This document shows, in pieces, positions 25,930 through 34,025 of a stretch of 64,000 nucleotides of DNA (the stretch's first letter is position 1; the number at the start of each line of letters is the position of its first letter). Below the pieces are notes generated by a model, which ran no database searches, was not told where the DNA came from, and worked only from the letters and a program-made list of their open reading frames with translations. Source of the DNA: JAAXHV01 sp965207165. Lineage in GTDB: Bacteria; Pseudomonadota; Gammaproteobacteria; Eutrophobiales; Eutrophobiaceae. The position numbers were made by a program, and so were the translations under genes. Location of the stretch: assembly GCA_965207165.1 (NCBI GenBank), contig OZ242265.1:1178001-1242000 (forward strand), read 5' to 3'.

Positions 25930-27567
25930 ATGAGAGACAACGACTACAACATGCAGGACTACCAGGAAACGTATTCCTCGTTTCAATGGGACCGTCCTGA
26001 AAAATACAATTTTGCCCGTGATGTGATCGACCGCTGGGACCCGTCCAAGGCAGCCCTGTTCTGGGTCGATGACGCGGGCACCGAGATCAGCAAAACCTTC
26101 GGCGAGATCAGCGAGGCGTCAAGACGCTTATGCAACGTCCTGACCGATGCAGGGGTCGGGAAAGGCGATACGGTCATCGTGATGCTGCCCAGGGTGATCC
26201 CGTGGTGGGAGACATTTACCGCCACGCTGCGCATGGGCGCGGTGATATCACCGGGAACAGTGCAGCTTTCCGAAAAAGACCTGGAATACCGCATCAATGC
26301 GGCAGCGGCCACCTGCGTCATTACGGACAGCGCCAATGCAGCCAAGGTGGACGCAGTGCTCGGCAAGTGCCCTACCCTGGCGGCGCGCATTGTCACGGAC
26401 GGACAGCGGCCCGGCTGGATCGATTACCGCCAGGCCGTGGCGGCGGCAGTCCCCGATTATGAGGCTGCAGACACAGGCGCTGACGACGAGGCTATCTGTT
26501 ATTTCACCTCGGGCACGACGGGTTACCCCAAGATGTGCATCCATACCCAGGACTACGCCATCGGCCACCGCATTACCGGCGAGTTGTGGCTGGACCTGAA
26601 ACCCGGGGATCTGCACTGGAACGTCAGCGATACCGGCTGGGGCAAGGCCGCCTACAGCAGTTATTTCGGCCCATGGCTGTGCGGGACCGCGTTGTTCATC
26701 CATCATCCCTCCGGTTTCAACCCGCAACAGACCCTGGAACTCCTGGCAAAATACCCGGTTACCACTTTTTGCGGTGCGCCGACCATCTACCGCATGCTGG
26801 TGCTGGAGGATCTCAGCCGTTACCGGTTCAAGACGCTGAGGCACTGCACAGGGGCAGGCGAACCGCTCAACCCCGAGATTATCGATACCTGGAAGAAAGC
26901 AACCGGCCTGACCATCCGGGACGGCTACGGGCAGACCGAAACCGTGATCCTGTGTGCCAGTTTCCCCTGTATCGAACCCAGGGCCGGATCCATGGGCAAA
27001 CCGGCGCCGGGCATCGACCTGCAGGTCATCGACGATGAAGCAAACATAGTGGGGCCGGATACGGAAGGGGATATCGCCGTGCGTATCAGGCCGCAACCGC
27101 CCCAGGGATTTTTCCGCGAGTATCGCAACGACCCCGAACGTACGGCCGCCACCCGCCGGGGCGACTGGTACGTCACCGGCGACCGCGCCTACCGGGATGA
27201 AGACGGCTATTTCTGGTTCGTCAGCCGCGCCGATGACGTAATCCTGTCGGCAGGCTACCGGATCGGGCCCTTTGAGGTCGAAAGCGCCCTGATCGAACAT
27301 CCGGCCGTAGCCGAGTCGGCGGTGGTCTCCAGCCCGGATGAAACCCGCGGTGAGGTGGTCAAGGCGTTCGTGGTGCTGGCCCCCGGATATGCCGCGTCCG
27401 ATAAATTGAAACGGGAACTCCAGGACCACGTGAAACGGGTGACGGCGCCCTACAAGTACCCGCGCAGGATTGATTTCATCGATACCTTGCCCAAGACCGT
27501 CAGCGGCAAGATCCGCCGGGTGGAGTTGCGCGAGGGGGAGTGGCAAAATAAAGACCCGGATGCATGA
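25930..27567 (+). CDS. Acyl-CoA synthetase of the ACSM / medium-chain acid:CoA ligase type
   Basis: 545 residues with the ANL motifs: YFTSGTTGYPKMCIH (A3), DGYGQTETV (A5), YVTGDRAYRDEDGYFWF and SRADDVILSAGYRIGPFEVE (A7-A8 hinge), and TVSGKIRRVELR with the catalytic Lys. N-terminal FNFARDV-like start and the WNVSDTGWGKAAYSS block are characteristic of the ACSM (butyrate/medium-chain) group rather than of acetyl-CoA synthetase. It would activate short or medium acids such as butyrate or isobutyrate, matching the neighbouring mutase. Next gene overlaps its stop by 4 bp (ATGA). Confidence 0.9.
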   Translation: MRDNDYNMQDYQETYSSFQWDRPEKYNFARDVIDRWDPSKAALFWVDDAGTEISKTFGEISEASRRLCNVLTDAGVGKGDTVIVMLPRVIPWWETFTATLRMGAVISPGTVQLSEKDLEYRINAAAATCVITDSANAAKVDAVLGKCPTLAARIVTDGQRPGWIDYRQAVAAAVPDYEAADTGADDEAICYFTSGTTGYPKMCIHTQDYAIGHRITGELWLDLKPGDLHWNVSDTGWGKAAYSSYFGPWLCGTALFIHHPSGFNPQQTLELLAKYPVTTFCGAPTIYRMLVLEDLSRYRFKTLRHCTGAGEPLNPEIIDTWKKATGLTIRDGYGQTETVILCASFPCIEPRAGSMGKPAPGIDLQVIDDEANIVGPDTEGDIAVRIRPQPPQGFFREYRNDPERTAATRRGDWYVTGDRAYRDEDGYFWFVSRADDVILSAGYRIGPFEVESALIEHPAVAESAVVSSPDETRGEVVKAFVVLAPGYAASDKLKRELQDHVKRVTAPYKYPRRIDFIDTLPKTVSGKIRRVELREGEWQNKDPDA

Positions 27568-28034
27568 CGAACATAAGCACACGAGAGGCAACCCGCGCAG
27601 ACATAAAACATATCGCTGAGTTCCAGCAGGCGATGGCGCTGGAGACCGAAAGCAGAACACTGGATGCAGCGACGCTGAAACAAGGTATATCCGCCGTGTT
27701 CGACGCGCCGCAAAAGGGCTGCTACATCGTGGCGGACGTGAATGCTGATGGAGAAGGCGCCGCACAGGTCGTGGGAAGCCTGCTGATCACCTATGAATGG
27801 AGCGATTGGAATAACGCAACTTATTACTGGATTCAAAGTGTGTACGTCGATAGCGCCTGGCGCGGTAAAGGCGTCTATCGGGCTTTATACGAGCATGTGC
27901 TATCCGTCGCAACGAGGCGCGGCGACAGTTGCGGCATACGCCTCTATGTAGAGCGCACCAACACCATTGCGCAACAGGCTTACACCAGCCTCGGCATGCA
28001 CAAATCCCCCTACGACCTGTACGAAAAGCGCTGA
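27564..28034 (+). CDS. GNAT-family N-acetyltransferase
   Basis: 156 residues. The GNAT core is visible: TREATRADIKHIAEFQQ at the N-terminus, WIQSVYVDSAWRGKGVYRAL with the acetyl-CoA pyrophosphate loop (R-G-K-G), and GIRLYVERTNTIAQQAYTSLGM for the C-terminal strand/helix. It overlaps the acyl-CoA synthetase stop as ATGA, so the two are translationally coupled. In several bacteria a GNAT of this kind acetylates the catalytic Lys of ANL synthetases; together with the Sir2 deacylase at 13.9 kb this could form a switch for the neighbour, but that is inference. Confidence 0.87.
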   Translation: MTNISTREATRADIKHIAEFQQAMALETESRTLDAATLKQGISAVFDAPQKGCYIVADVNADGEGAAQVVGSLLITYEWSDWNNATYYWIQSVYVDSAWRGKGVYRALYEHVLSVATRRGDSCGIRLYVERTNTIAQQAYTSLGMHKSPYDLYEKR

Positions 28035-28127
28035 GGAAACTATCCCTGCAGCTTGAAACCTTTTACGCCCGGTATGGACGAGTCGCCTTAGGCGGCTCGA
28101 TTTAATTTGTTATACTGGTTCAAGCCC

Positions 28128-29615
28128 ATGCAAACACTGCCTGTCGATAATGCCGCCCTGGAAAACAGGGAGGCTTTGATCAGAGAACTCAGGACAATTC
28201 TTCCCGATGAATGCGTGATTGTCGATGAGGGGGCATTGCGCGTCTACGAGACCGATGCCCTGACCGCGTACCGGCAGGTGCCCATGCTGGTCGTATTACC
28301 GGAAACGACGACCCAGGTCGCAGCCGTTTTGAAGCTATGCGGCCGCATGAATATCAAGGTCGTACCCAGGGGCGCAGGCACATCGTTATCAGGCGGCGCC
28401 CTGCCCCTGGCCGACGGGATCGTTCTGGGGCTGGGTAAATTCAACAGGATCCTCGAGGTGGACTTCGCCAACCGTTGCGTGGTCGCCCAGTCAGGCGTGA
28501 CCAACCTGGCAATCACCGAGGCGGTGCAACACAAGGGATTCTATTACGCCCCTGATCCCTCCAGCCAGATCGTCTGCACTATCGGCGGTAACGTCAGTGA
28601 AAACTCGGGCGGCGTGCATTGCCTCAAGTACGGACTGACCACAAACAACGTCATGGGGATTGAAATGGTGACCATGGCAGGCGAGATACTGCGCCTGGGC
28701 GGTAAGTACCTCGACCCCGCCGGGTACGACATGCTGGGCATAGTGACCGGCTCGGAAGGGTTACTGGGGGTCATCACGGAGGTAACGGTAAGGATCCTGC
28801 AGGAACCGCAGACGGCGAGGGCCATGCTGCTCGGGTTTCCCGACAATGAAAGCGCGGGTGAGTGTGTAGCCGGGATAATCAGCGCGGGCATTATCCCCGC
28901 CGGTATAGAGATGATGGACGAGTTTGCCATCAAGGCGGCAGAGGATTTTGTCCATGCAGGTTATCCCGTAGACTGCCCTGCCCTGGTGCTCACGGAACTG
29001 GACGGGCCTGAAGGAGAAGTGACCGAACTGATAGAACAGGTCCGCAGAATTGCCGAAAGTTGCCGGGCGAGCTTTATCAGGGTCAGCGAATCAGAAGAAG
29101 AACGCGTGCGCATCTGGGCCGGAAGAAAAGCGGCCTTTCCGGCGCTGGGGGATATTTCGCCGGATTACTACTGTATGGACGGCACCATCCCGCGCCGGGA
29201 ACTCTCGCACGTACTGACCCGCATCAGGGAAATGTCGGACAAGTACGGATTGAAGGTGGCGAACGTGTTTCATGCCGGCGACGGCAACCTGCACCCGCTG
29301 ATCCTGTTTGATGCGAACGACCCGGAGGAACTGGAAAAAGCCGAAGAGTTCGGCGCGGATATCCTGCGCCTGTGCGTGGACGTCGGTGGCGTCCTGTCCG
29401 GTGAACACGGTATCGGCTTTGAGAAAAAAGAGCTCATGCCCGCGATGTTCAATGAACAGGACCTGGAGCAGCAACAGCGCATCAAGTGCGTCTTTGACCC
29501 GGAAGGCCAATTGAACCCGGGCAAGGTATTCCCGGTCCTGCACCGCTGCGCGGAACTGGGCAAACTGCACGTGCACAAAGGCAAAATTCCGTTCCCCGAC
29601 ATACCCAGGTTCTGA
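28128..29615 (+). CDS. glcD: Glycolate oxidase FAD-binding subunit GlcD
   Basis: 495 residues from the ATG at 28128. PCMH-type FAD domain: PETTTQVAAVLKLC, VPRGAGTSLSGGALPL, then PDPSSQIVCTIGGNVSENSG and CLKYGLTTNNVMGIEMV. C-terminal FAD-oxidase domain with NVFHAGDGNLHPLI (conserved H-x-G-D-G-N) and GGVLSGEHGIGFEKKELM. Oxidises glycolate or a related 2-hydroxy acid to the keto acid. First gene of glcDEF; glcE begins inside its stop codon. The two downstream subunits pass electrons to the quinone pool. Confidence 0.92.
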   Translation: MQTLPVDNAALENREALIRELRTILPDECVIVDEGALRVYETDALTAYRQVPMLVVLPETTTQVAAVLKLCGRMNIKVVPRGAGTSLSGGALPLADGIVLGLGKFNRILEVDFANRCVVAQSGVTNLAITEAVQHKGFYYAPDPSSQIVCTIGGNVSENSGGVHCLKYGLTTNNVMGIEMVTMAGEILRLGGKYLDPAGYDMLGIVTGSEGLLGVITEVTVRILQEPQTARAMLLGFPDNESAGECVAGIISAGIIPAGIEMMDEFAIKAAEDFVHAGYPVDCPALVLTELDGPEGEVTELIEQVRRIAESCRASFIRVSESEEERVRIWAGRKAAFPALGDISPDYYCMDGTIPRRELSHVLTRIREMSDKYGLKVANVFHAGDGNLHPLILFDANDPEELEKAEEFGADILRLCVDVGGVLSGEHGIGFEKKELMPAMFNEQDLEQQQRIKCVFDPEGQLNPGKVFPVLHRCAELGKLHVHKGKIPFPDIPRF

Positions 29616-30877
29616 TGGGCGAGCGGTTTTTACCGGAATCGGAACAGCAGGCCCGGGAACTGGTCCGGTGGGCCGTCGCCGAGGGCAGGACTGTTTCGGT
29701 CCAGGGAAAAAACACGAAACACGGTTTCGGGCTGCCTGTCAGCGCGGATTGTACCCTGTCCCTCGAGAAGCTCAGCGGGATACTGGAATACCACCCGGAG
29801 GAACTGGTCATGACCGCCTTGCCGGGTACGCCGATGACCGAAATACGTGAAGCATTAACAGAACACAACCAGCATCTTGCCTTTGAGCCGCCGGCATTGA
29901 ACAGGCTGTACCAGGTAGAGGATGAAGGCACTATCGGCGGGAGTTTCATCGGCAACCTGGCCGGCCCGCGGCGTTTCAAATCGGGTAGTGCGCGGGACCA
30001 TATCCTGGGTGTCAGGGCGATCAACGGCCGCGGCGAGACCTGGAAATCCGGCGGCAAGGTCATAAAAAACGTCAGTGGTTATGACATGAGCAAACTGGTT
30101 ACCGGTTCCTGGGGCACGCTGTCCGTGGTCACTGAATTGACGTTTAAAGTCCTGCCGGCGCCGCCGGTAACCCGGAGCCTGGCCGTATGGGGGCTCTCGG
30201 CAAGGCTGGGAACGGCCCTGATGGCGCAGGTGATCTCCACCCCCTGCGAAACGTCCGGCCTGGCGTACCTGCCCGAAGCGGCGCTGACGGCAATCGGACG
30301 GGAGGGCGCCTCTTTCCCCGGTAAAACGCTGACGCTGACAAGACTGGAAGGAACGGAGTTGTCCGTCAAGGAACGCTTGCAAAGCATCACCGGGTGGCTG
30401 CCTGACGGGTGTGAATACAGCGTCCTTGAGCAGGCAGCGTCGATTGCAGCCTGGTCATTGATCGGCAACACGGCGCCATTACAGGACGCACAACGCACCC
30501 CGGGCATCCTGAAAATATCACTCCCCCCGGCATCGGCCTGGAACCTGGCCCGTTTCATCGACGAACTGCGCGGCTGCACCTGGTACCTGGATGCTGCAGG
30601 GGGCTGGTTATGGGTGGGCATCTGCCAGGCCGGGATGACAGATAAAATACACGCCATAATCCGGGAGGTTAATACTACCGGCGGCGCCACGACCATTTAT
30701 CGCGCCCCCGCCGCGGTGAAACAGGATACCGGTATTTACCCGTTCTCCGGCGAATCAATCAAACGCCTGAATGAAAAGATAAAGCACAGCTTCGACCCGG
30801 GAGACATCTTCAACCCCGGCCGCCTCATTTCACGTGATTCCCCCGCCCCGGCTTTGGCAGGGACAGGCTCTGTTTAA
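29615..30877 (+). CDS. glcE: Glycolate oxidase subunit GlcE (FAD-binding)
   Basis: 420 residues, starting at an ATG that shares one base with the glcD stop. A shorter PCMH FAD domain: VSVQGKNTKHGFGLPV, then LAFEPPALNR, EGTIGGSFIGNLAGPRRF and the LGVRAINGRGETWKSGGKV-to-KNVSGYD block typical of GlcE. It lacks the HxGDGNLH catalytic region of GlcD, as expected for this subunit. It ends with SFDPGDIFNPGRL. It must assemble with GlcD and GlcF to give active enzyme. The glcF start follows 3 bp after the stop. Confidence 0.92.
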   Translation: MGERFLPESEQQARELVRWAVAEGRTVSVQGKNTKHGFGLPVSADCTLSLEKLSGILEYHPEELVMTALPGTPMTEIREALTEHNQHLAFEPPALNRLYQVEDEGTIGGSFIGNLAGPRRFKSGSARDHILGVRAINGRGETWKSGGKVIKNVSGYDMSKLVTGSWGTLSVVTELTFKVLPAPPVTRSLAVWGLSARLGTALMAQVISTPCETSGLAYLPEAALTAIGREGASFPGKTLTLTRLEGTELSVKERLQSITGWLPDGCEYSVLEQAASIAAWSLIGNTAPLQDAQRTPGILKISLPPASAWNLARFIDELRGCTWYLDAAGGWLWVGICQAGMTDKIHAIIREVNTTGGATTIYRAPAAVKQDTGIYPFSGESIKRLNEKIKHSFDPGDIFNPGRLISRDSPAPALAGTGSV

Positions 30878-30880
30878 ATA

Positions 30881-32149
30881 ATGCGCACCGAATTCACCCC
30901 CGCACAACTGACCGACCCCGGGCTGCACGAGGCCAACAGCATCCTGCGTAAATGTGTGCATTGCGGTTTCTGCAACTCCACCTGCCCTACCTTCAAACTG
31001 CTTGGCGATGAACTGGACGGACCCCGCGGCCGCATCTACCTGCTGAAAAACCTGATGGAGAACGATGAAACACCTTCCGGGAAAATCGTCAGCCACATCG
31101 ACAGGTGCCTGTCCTGCCTGTCCTGCATGACCACCTGCCCCTCCAGCGTCAATTACATGCACCTGGTCGATGCCGGGCGCAGCTATATCGAAAAAAAATT
31201 CAGGCGCCCGCTCCGGGACCGGCTGTTCCGGCGCCTGCTGGCAGCGACCCTGCCCTATCCGGCCCGGTTCCGGTTGCTGCTGTTCTTCTCCATGTTGCTC
31301 CTGCCCGTCAGGCGCCTGCTGCCCCGGCGCTTCCATGGCGCACTGAAACTCCGGCCGCCGGCAACCCGGAACAAGCTAATGAAAGAGGACAGGGATCAGG
31401 CCAGGACCGGAAAAGCCGTGGGCCTTGTCGCCGGTTGCGTGCAGCAGGTAATCGGCAAGGATATCAATTCAGCCAGTATCCGCCTGCTGGAGCGCCGGGG
31501 CTGGCGCGTCCACCTGCTGCCGGAACCGGCCTGCTGCGGCGCAGTCGAACACCACCTGGGTAAACAAGCCCTGGCGGAAAAACGCTTCCGGCAAAACATC
31601 ACTGACTGGATACAACACGTTGATGAACACGGACTCGAGGCCTTGATCGTCAATGCCTCCGGTTGCGGAACCATGCTCAAGGACTACGGCCACCTGTTTC
31701 GCCATGATGAGTCCCTGGCTGCTGCTGCCGGTAAAATCAGCGGCATGACCCGGGATATAGCGGAATTTTTGTCCGAGCAGCATGGTGTGACCGACAACGG
31801 CGAAATGGAGCAGGTCCGTGTCGCCTACCAGAGTCCCTGTTCCATGCAACACGGCCAGAAAATCGACTCACAACCGCTGACCCTGTTGCAGCAAGCCGGC
31901 TTCAAGGTACAGGAACTGCCGGAGAAATACATGTGCTGCGGTTCGGCCGGCACCTACAATATCCTGCAACCGGCGATCGCCGCTGAACTGGGGGAAAGAA
32001 AAGCGGTCTATATTGAACAGGCAGACGTAGACGTCGTGGCCAGCGGCAACATGGCCTGCATGATGCACCTGCGGCAATTCACCGATGTCCCCTTTGTACA
32101 TACGGCAGAACTGCTCGACTGGGCATCAGGCGGCCCCAAGCCGTTTTAG
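30881..32149 (+). CDS. glcF: Glycolate oxidase iron-sulfur subunit GlcF
   Basis: 422 residues. Two ferredoxin-type 4Fe-4S motifs: CVHCGFCNSTCPTFKLLGDE near residue 26 and CLSCLSCMTTCPSSVNYMHL near residue 80. Two CCG domains follow, with PACCGAVEHHLG near 210 and YMCCGSAGTYN near 348, the signature of GlcF/HdrD-like proteins. A hydrophobic/basic stretch near 115-150 (RFRLLLFFSMLLLP) may attach it to the membrane. It carries electrons from the flavin subunits to quinone. Completes glcDEF with the preceding genes. Confidence 0.93.
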   Translation: MRTEFTPAQLTDPGLHEANSILRKCVHCGFCNSTCPTFKLLGDELDGPRGRIYLLKNLMENDETPSGKIVSHIDRCLSCLSCMTTCPSSVNYMHLVDAGRSYIEKKFRRPLRDRLFRRLLAATLPYPARFRLLLFFSMLLLPVRRLLPRRFHGALKLRPPATRNKLMKEDRDQARTGKAVGLVAGCVQQVIGKDINSASIRLLERRGWRVHLLPEPACCGAVEHHLGKQALAEKRFRQNITDWIQHVDEHGLEALIVNASGCGTMLKDYGHLFRHDESLAAAAGKISGMTRDIAEFLSEQHGVTDNGEMEQVRVAYQSPCSMQHGQKIDSQPLTLLQQAGFKVQELPEKYMCCGSAGTYNILQPAIAAELGERKAVYIEQADVDVVASGNMACMMHLRQFTDVPFVHTAELLDWASGGPKPF

Positions 32150-32182
32150 AACTGCAAACCATATATCAACCAGGAGTGAACC

Positions 32183-32797
32183 ATGAACAACCCGGTAAAC
32201 ATCACCGTCTTCCGCTGGGCCGGCGCCTGGGGTCCCTTCAAGGTCAAGATCCCCTGTGGGGAATGCGCCTTGACCAAGGACATTATCCAGGACTGTATGG
32301 ATACGGACCTGGCAGGAATAGATGTCGAACTCGACATGCGCGACTGGCTCACGGAATGGTGGAAGCCCCTGCCCAGGGGAGGCTGGCATGCCCCGATTGT
32401 GCTGGTTAACGACAGGATCATATCCCAGGGAGCGGCCTTGAACCGGGGCGTACTGACCCAGTCAGTCATTGAGCAAGCAACGGGCAACTCACCGGTACAG
32501 GGTAACCACGCATACGGCAAGACCACCTGCCCGCACTGCGTGCGCGCCAAGGGATACCTGGAACAGGCGGGTGTTGACTACCGCTACCACGACGTGGTCA
32601 AGGACCCCCGGGCGCTGTATGAAATGCTGGCGCGGGTAAAACCCATCATCGGCCCCAAAACCCCGGTCACGGTACCGCAGATCTGGCTGGACGGCAGCTA
32701 CGTGGGCGGCGCGGACGAATTGAAGGGCATCCTGGACCTGCCCGAGGTGGAATCGAACCCGGACCGGGGGCAGTGTTCGCTATCCCCCGCCCGTTGA
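32183..32797 (+). CDS. Two-domain thioredoxin-fold protein with a C-terminal glutaredoxin domain
   Basis: 204 residues with a clear Shine-Dalgarno (CAGGAG) before the ATG. The N-terminal 100 residues read as a thioredoxin-like fold with a CxxC at PCGEC (about residue 25-29) and a cis-Pro-like HAPIVLVNDRIISQG. The second half, from about 108, is a glutaredoxin: TTCPHCVRAKGYLEQAGVDY with CPHC active site, then TPVTVPQIWLDGSYVGGADEL with the TVP cis-Pro and GG-x-D glutathione site. Two redox folds in one small protein suggest a relay. It lies 33 bp after glcF and may service oxidised thiols of that operon; the true partner is unknown. Confidence 0.82.
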   Translation: MNNPVNITVFRWAGAWGPFKVKIPCGECALTKDIIQDCMDTDLAGIDVELDMRDWLTEWWKPLPRGGWHAPIVLVNDRIISQGAALNRGVLTQSVIEQATGNSPVQGNHAYGKTTCPHCVRAKGYLEQAGVDYRYHDVVKDPRALYEMLARVKPIIGPKTPVTVPQIWLDGSYVGGADELKGILDLPEVESNPDRGQCSLSPAR

Positions 32798-32830
32798 AGG
32801 TTATCAGGCTGTTGAAACCGGAAAAATTCA

Positions 32831-33022
32831 ATGGGTAAGTCACACCGGCCCGTCGTAGCTGATGACGATAATCCCGGCCTGTTCCAGGCTGTCTGCAGGT
32901 TTGTCCCCATGATTGCCGCTTACTCCATTCGCCACCTGACGGTGGGCGCCCTGGTCCGGAACAAGTTGAAGAGGCTCGAAGCAAGAGGGGAGAAATGGAT
33001 CATAGAAGAGGAGCGGGACTGA
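32831..33022 (+). CDS. Small 63-aa protein with one possible membrane segment
   Basis: Not recognised. 63 residues with a hydrophobic central part (LFQAVCRFVPMIAAYSIRHL) and a charged C-tail (KLKRLEARGEKWIIEEERD). It stands 33 bp after the glutaredoxin-like gene and 4 bp before the 4Fe-4S gene, all on the same strand, which supports it being real. It may be a small membrane tether for the ferredoxin-like protein that follows. No conserved catalytic residues. Confidence 0.5.
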   Translation: MGKSHRPVVADDDNPGLFQAVCRFVPMIAAYSIRHLTVGALVRNKLKRLEARGEKWIIEEERD

Positions 33023-33026
33023 CTGG

Positions 33027-34001
33027 ATGAAACTCCATTCAAAAGCGCCGGAAGAAGCGACTGTCGGCTACCGGAACCCGCCCGCATCCGGAAATGCCAT
33101 CAACGGCCTCGGGGAAAAGGAATTCAGGCGCGCCAGTTACATATTTCATTCCAACGGGAAATCCGGCCCCCTGCCCTTTGACAAAATGCAGGAGGTGTTC
33201 AGGTACAGCAATCCCGCCAGGATGCTGCCGATGATCATCCAGGCTGCCTGGGCAACATTCAGGCCCCAGGGGAAACTCAGCGACAAGAGACAGAACGTGA
33301 CCGATGCTGAGAAAATGACCCGGCAGATAAAGGAAAAAGCGCAGGAACTCGGCGCCGGTATTGTCGGGATCTGCGAACTGAAAGACGAGTACCTGGTTGA
33401 AGGAGAAAAAAGCAAATATCGTTTTGCCATAGCACTGGGTCTGCCCATGGACAGGGAAAAAATGCTGCAGGTGCCGGGGCATACCAGCGCCATGGAAGTC
33501 CAGAGAGTATATATAAAGGCCTCTTACCTGACGGTTGACCTGGCCCGGCACATCCGCTCCCTGGGCTGGCCTGCACAGGGCCTGCCGGTTAACAGCAGCA
33601 GTGAATACCTGCATATCCCCATCGCCATCGCCGCCGGTATCGGTGAACTGGGTAAGCATGGCTCACTCATCTGCAAGGAATACGGCTCCAATTTCAGGCT
33701 CACCACGGTGGTAACCGACCTGCCGCTGGTAGCGGATGCGCCGGTGGATATCGGTGTAGACGATGTCTGCATGACCTGCCAGGCCTGCAGCAAAGCCTGT
33801 CCGCCCGACGCAATTTATTCCGACAAGCAATGGGTGCGAGGTACGAAAAAGTGGTACGTAGATTTCGATTTATGCACCCCCTACTTCTGCAGTACTTACG
33901 GATGCGGGATCTGCCTGGAAGTCTGCCCCTGGTCGGAACCGGGCCGGGGGCCGGGCTTGTCTGAAAGATTGTTGGCGCTGCGCCGGAACAACAGCGAGTG
34001 A
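33027..34001 (+). CDS. 4Fe-4S ferredoxin-type protein, reductive-dehalogenase/QueG-like
   Basis: 324 residues. An N-terminal region with NPARMLPMIIQAAWATF, then an RdhA/QueG-like alpha/beta domain (AQELGAGIVGICELKDEY, FAIALGLPMDREKML, LPVNSSSEYLHIPIAIAAGI). The C-terminal ferredoxin part has CMTCQACSKACPPDAIYSDK and, about 30 residues later, CTPYFCSTYGCGICLEVCPW, enough for two 4Fe-4S clusters. No Tat signal, so cytoplasmic. It is related at family level to the pair at 5.3-7.0 kb. Its last 18 codons lie in an 82-bp repeat whose second copy encodes nearly the same tail next to tRNA-Leu. Confidence 0.82.
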   Translation: MKLHSKAPEEATVGYRNPPASGNAINGLGEKEFRRASYIFHSNGKSGPLPFDKMQEVFRYSNPARMLPMIIQAAWATFRPQGKLSDKRQNVTDAEKMTRQIKEKAQELGAGIVGICELKDEYLVEGEKSKYRFAIALGLPMDREKMLQVPGHTSAMEVQRVYIKASYLTVDLARHIRSLGWPAQGLPVNSSSEYLHIPIAIAAGIGELGKHGSLICKEYGSNFRLTTVVTDLPLVADAPVDIGVDDVCMTCQACSKACPPDAIYSDKQWVRGTKKWYVDFDLCTPYFCSTYGCGICLEVCPWSEPGRGPGLSERLLALRRNNSE

Positions 34002-34025
34002 CGGGGGGAGGAAGAAAATGGTGCC
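33944..34025 (+). repeat. 82-bp direct repeat, left copy, flanking the 12.2-kb catabolic segment
   Basis: Ungapped match to 46171-46252 with 9 differences (about 89% identity, counted by eye). It covers the last 19 codons of the 4Fe-4S gene, its stop, a purine-rich Shine-Dalgarno and the first bases of the next gene. In the right copy the corresponding end is the 3' terminus of tRNA-Leu. Confidence 0.88.

Noticed and set aside
26248..27765. 505-codon open frame on the minus strand
   Set aside because: Antisense to the acyl-CoA synthetase; arises from the G+C-rich codon pattern, no family motifs, while the + strand frame has all ANL motifs.
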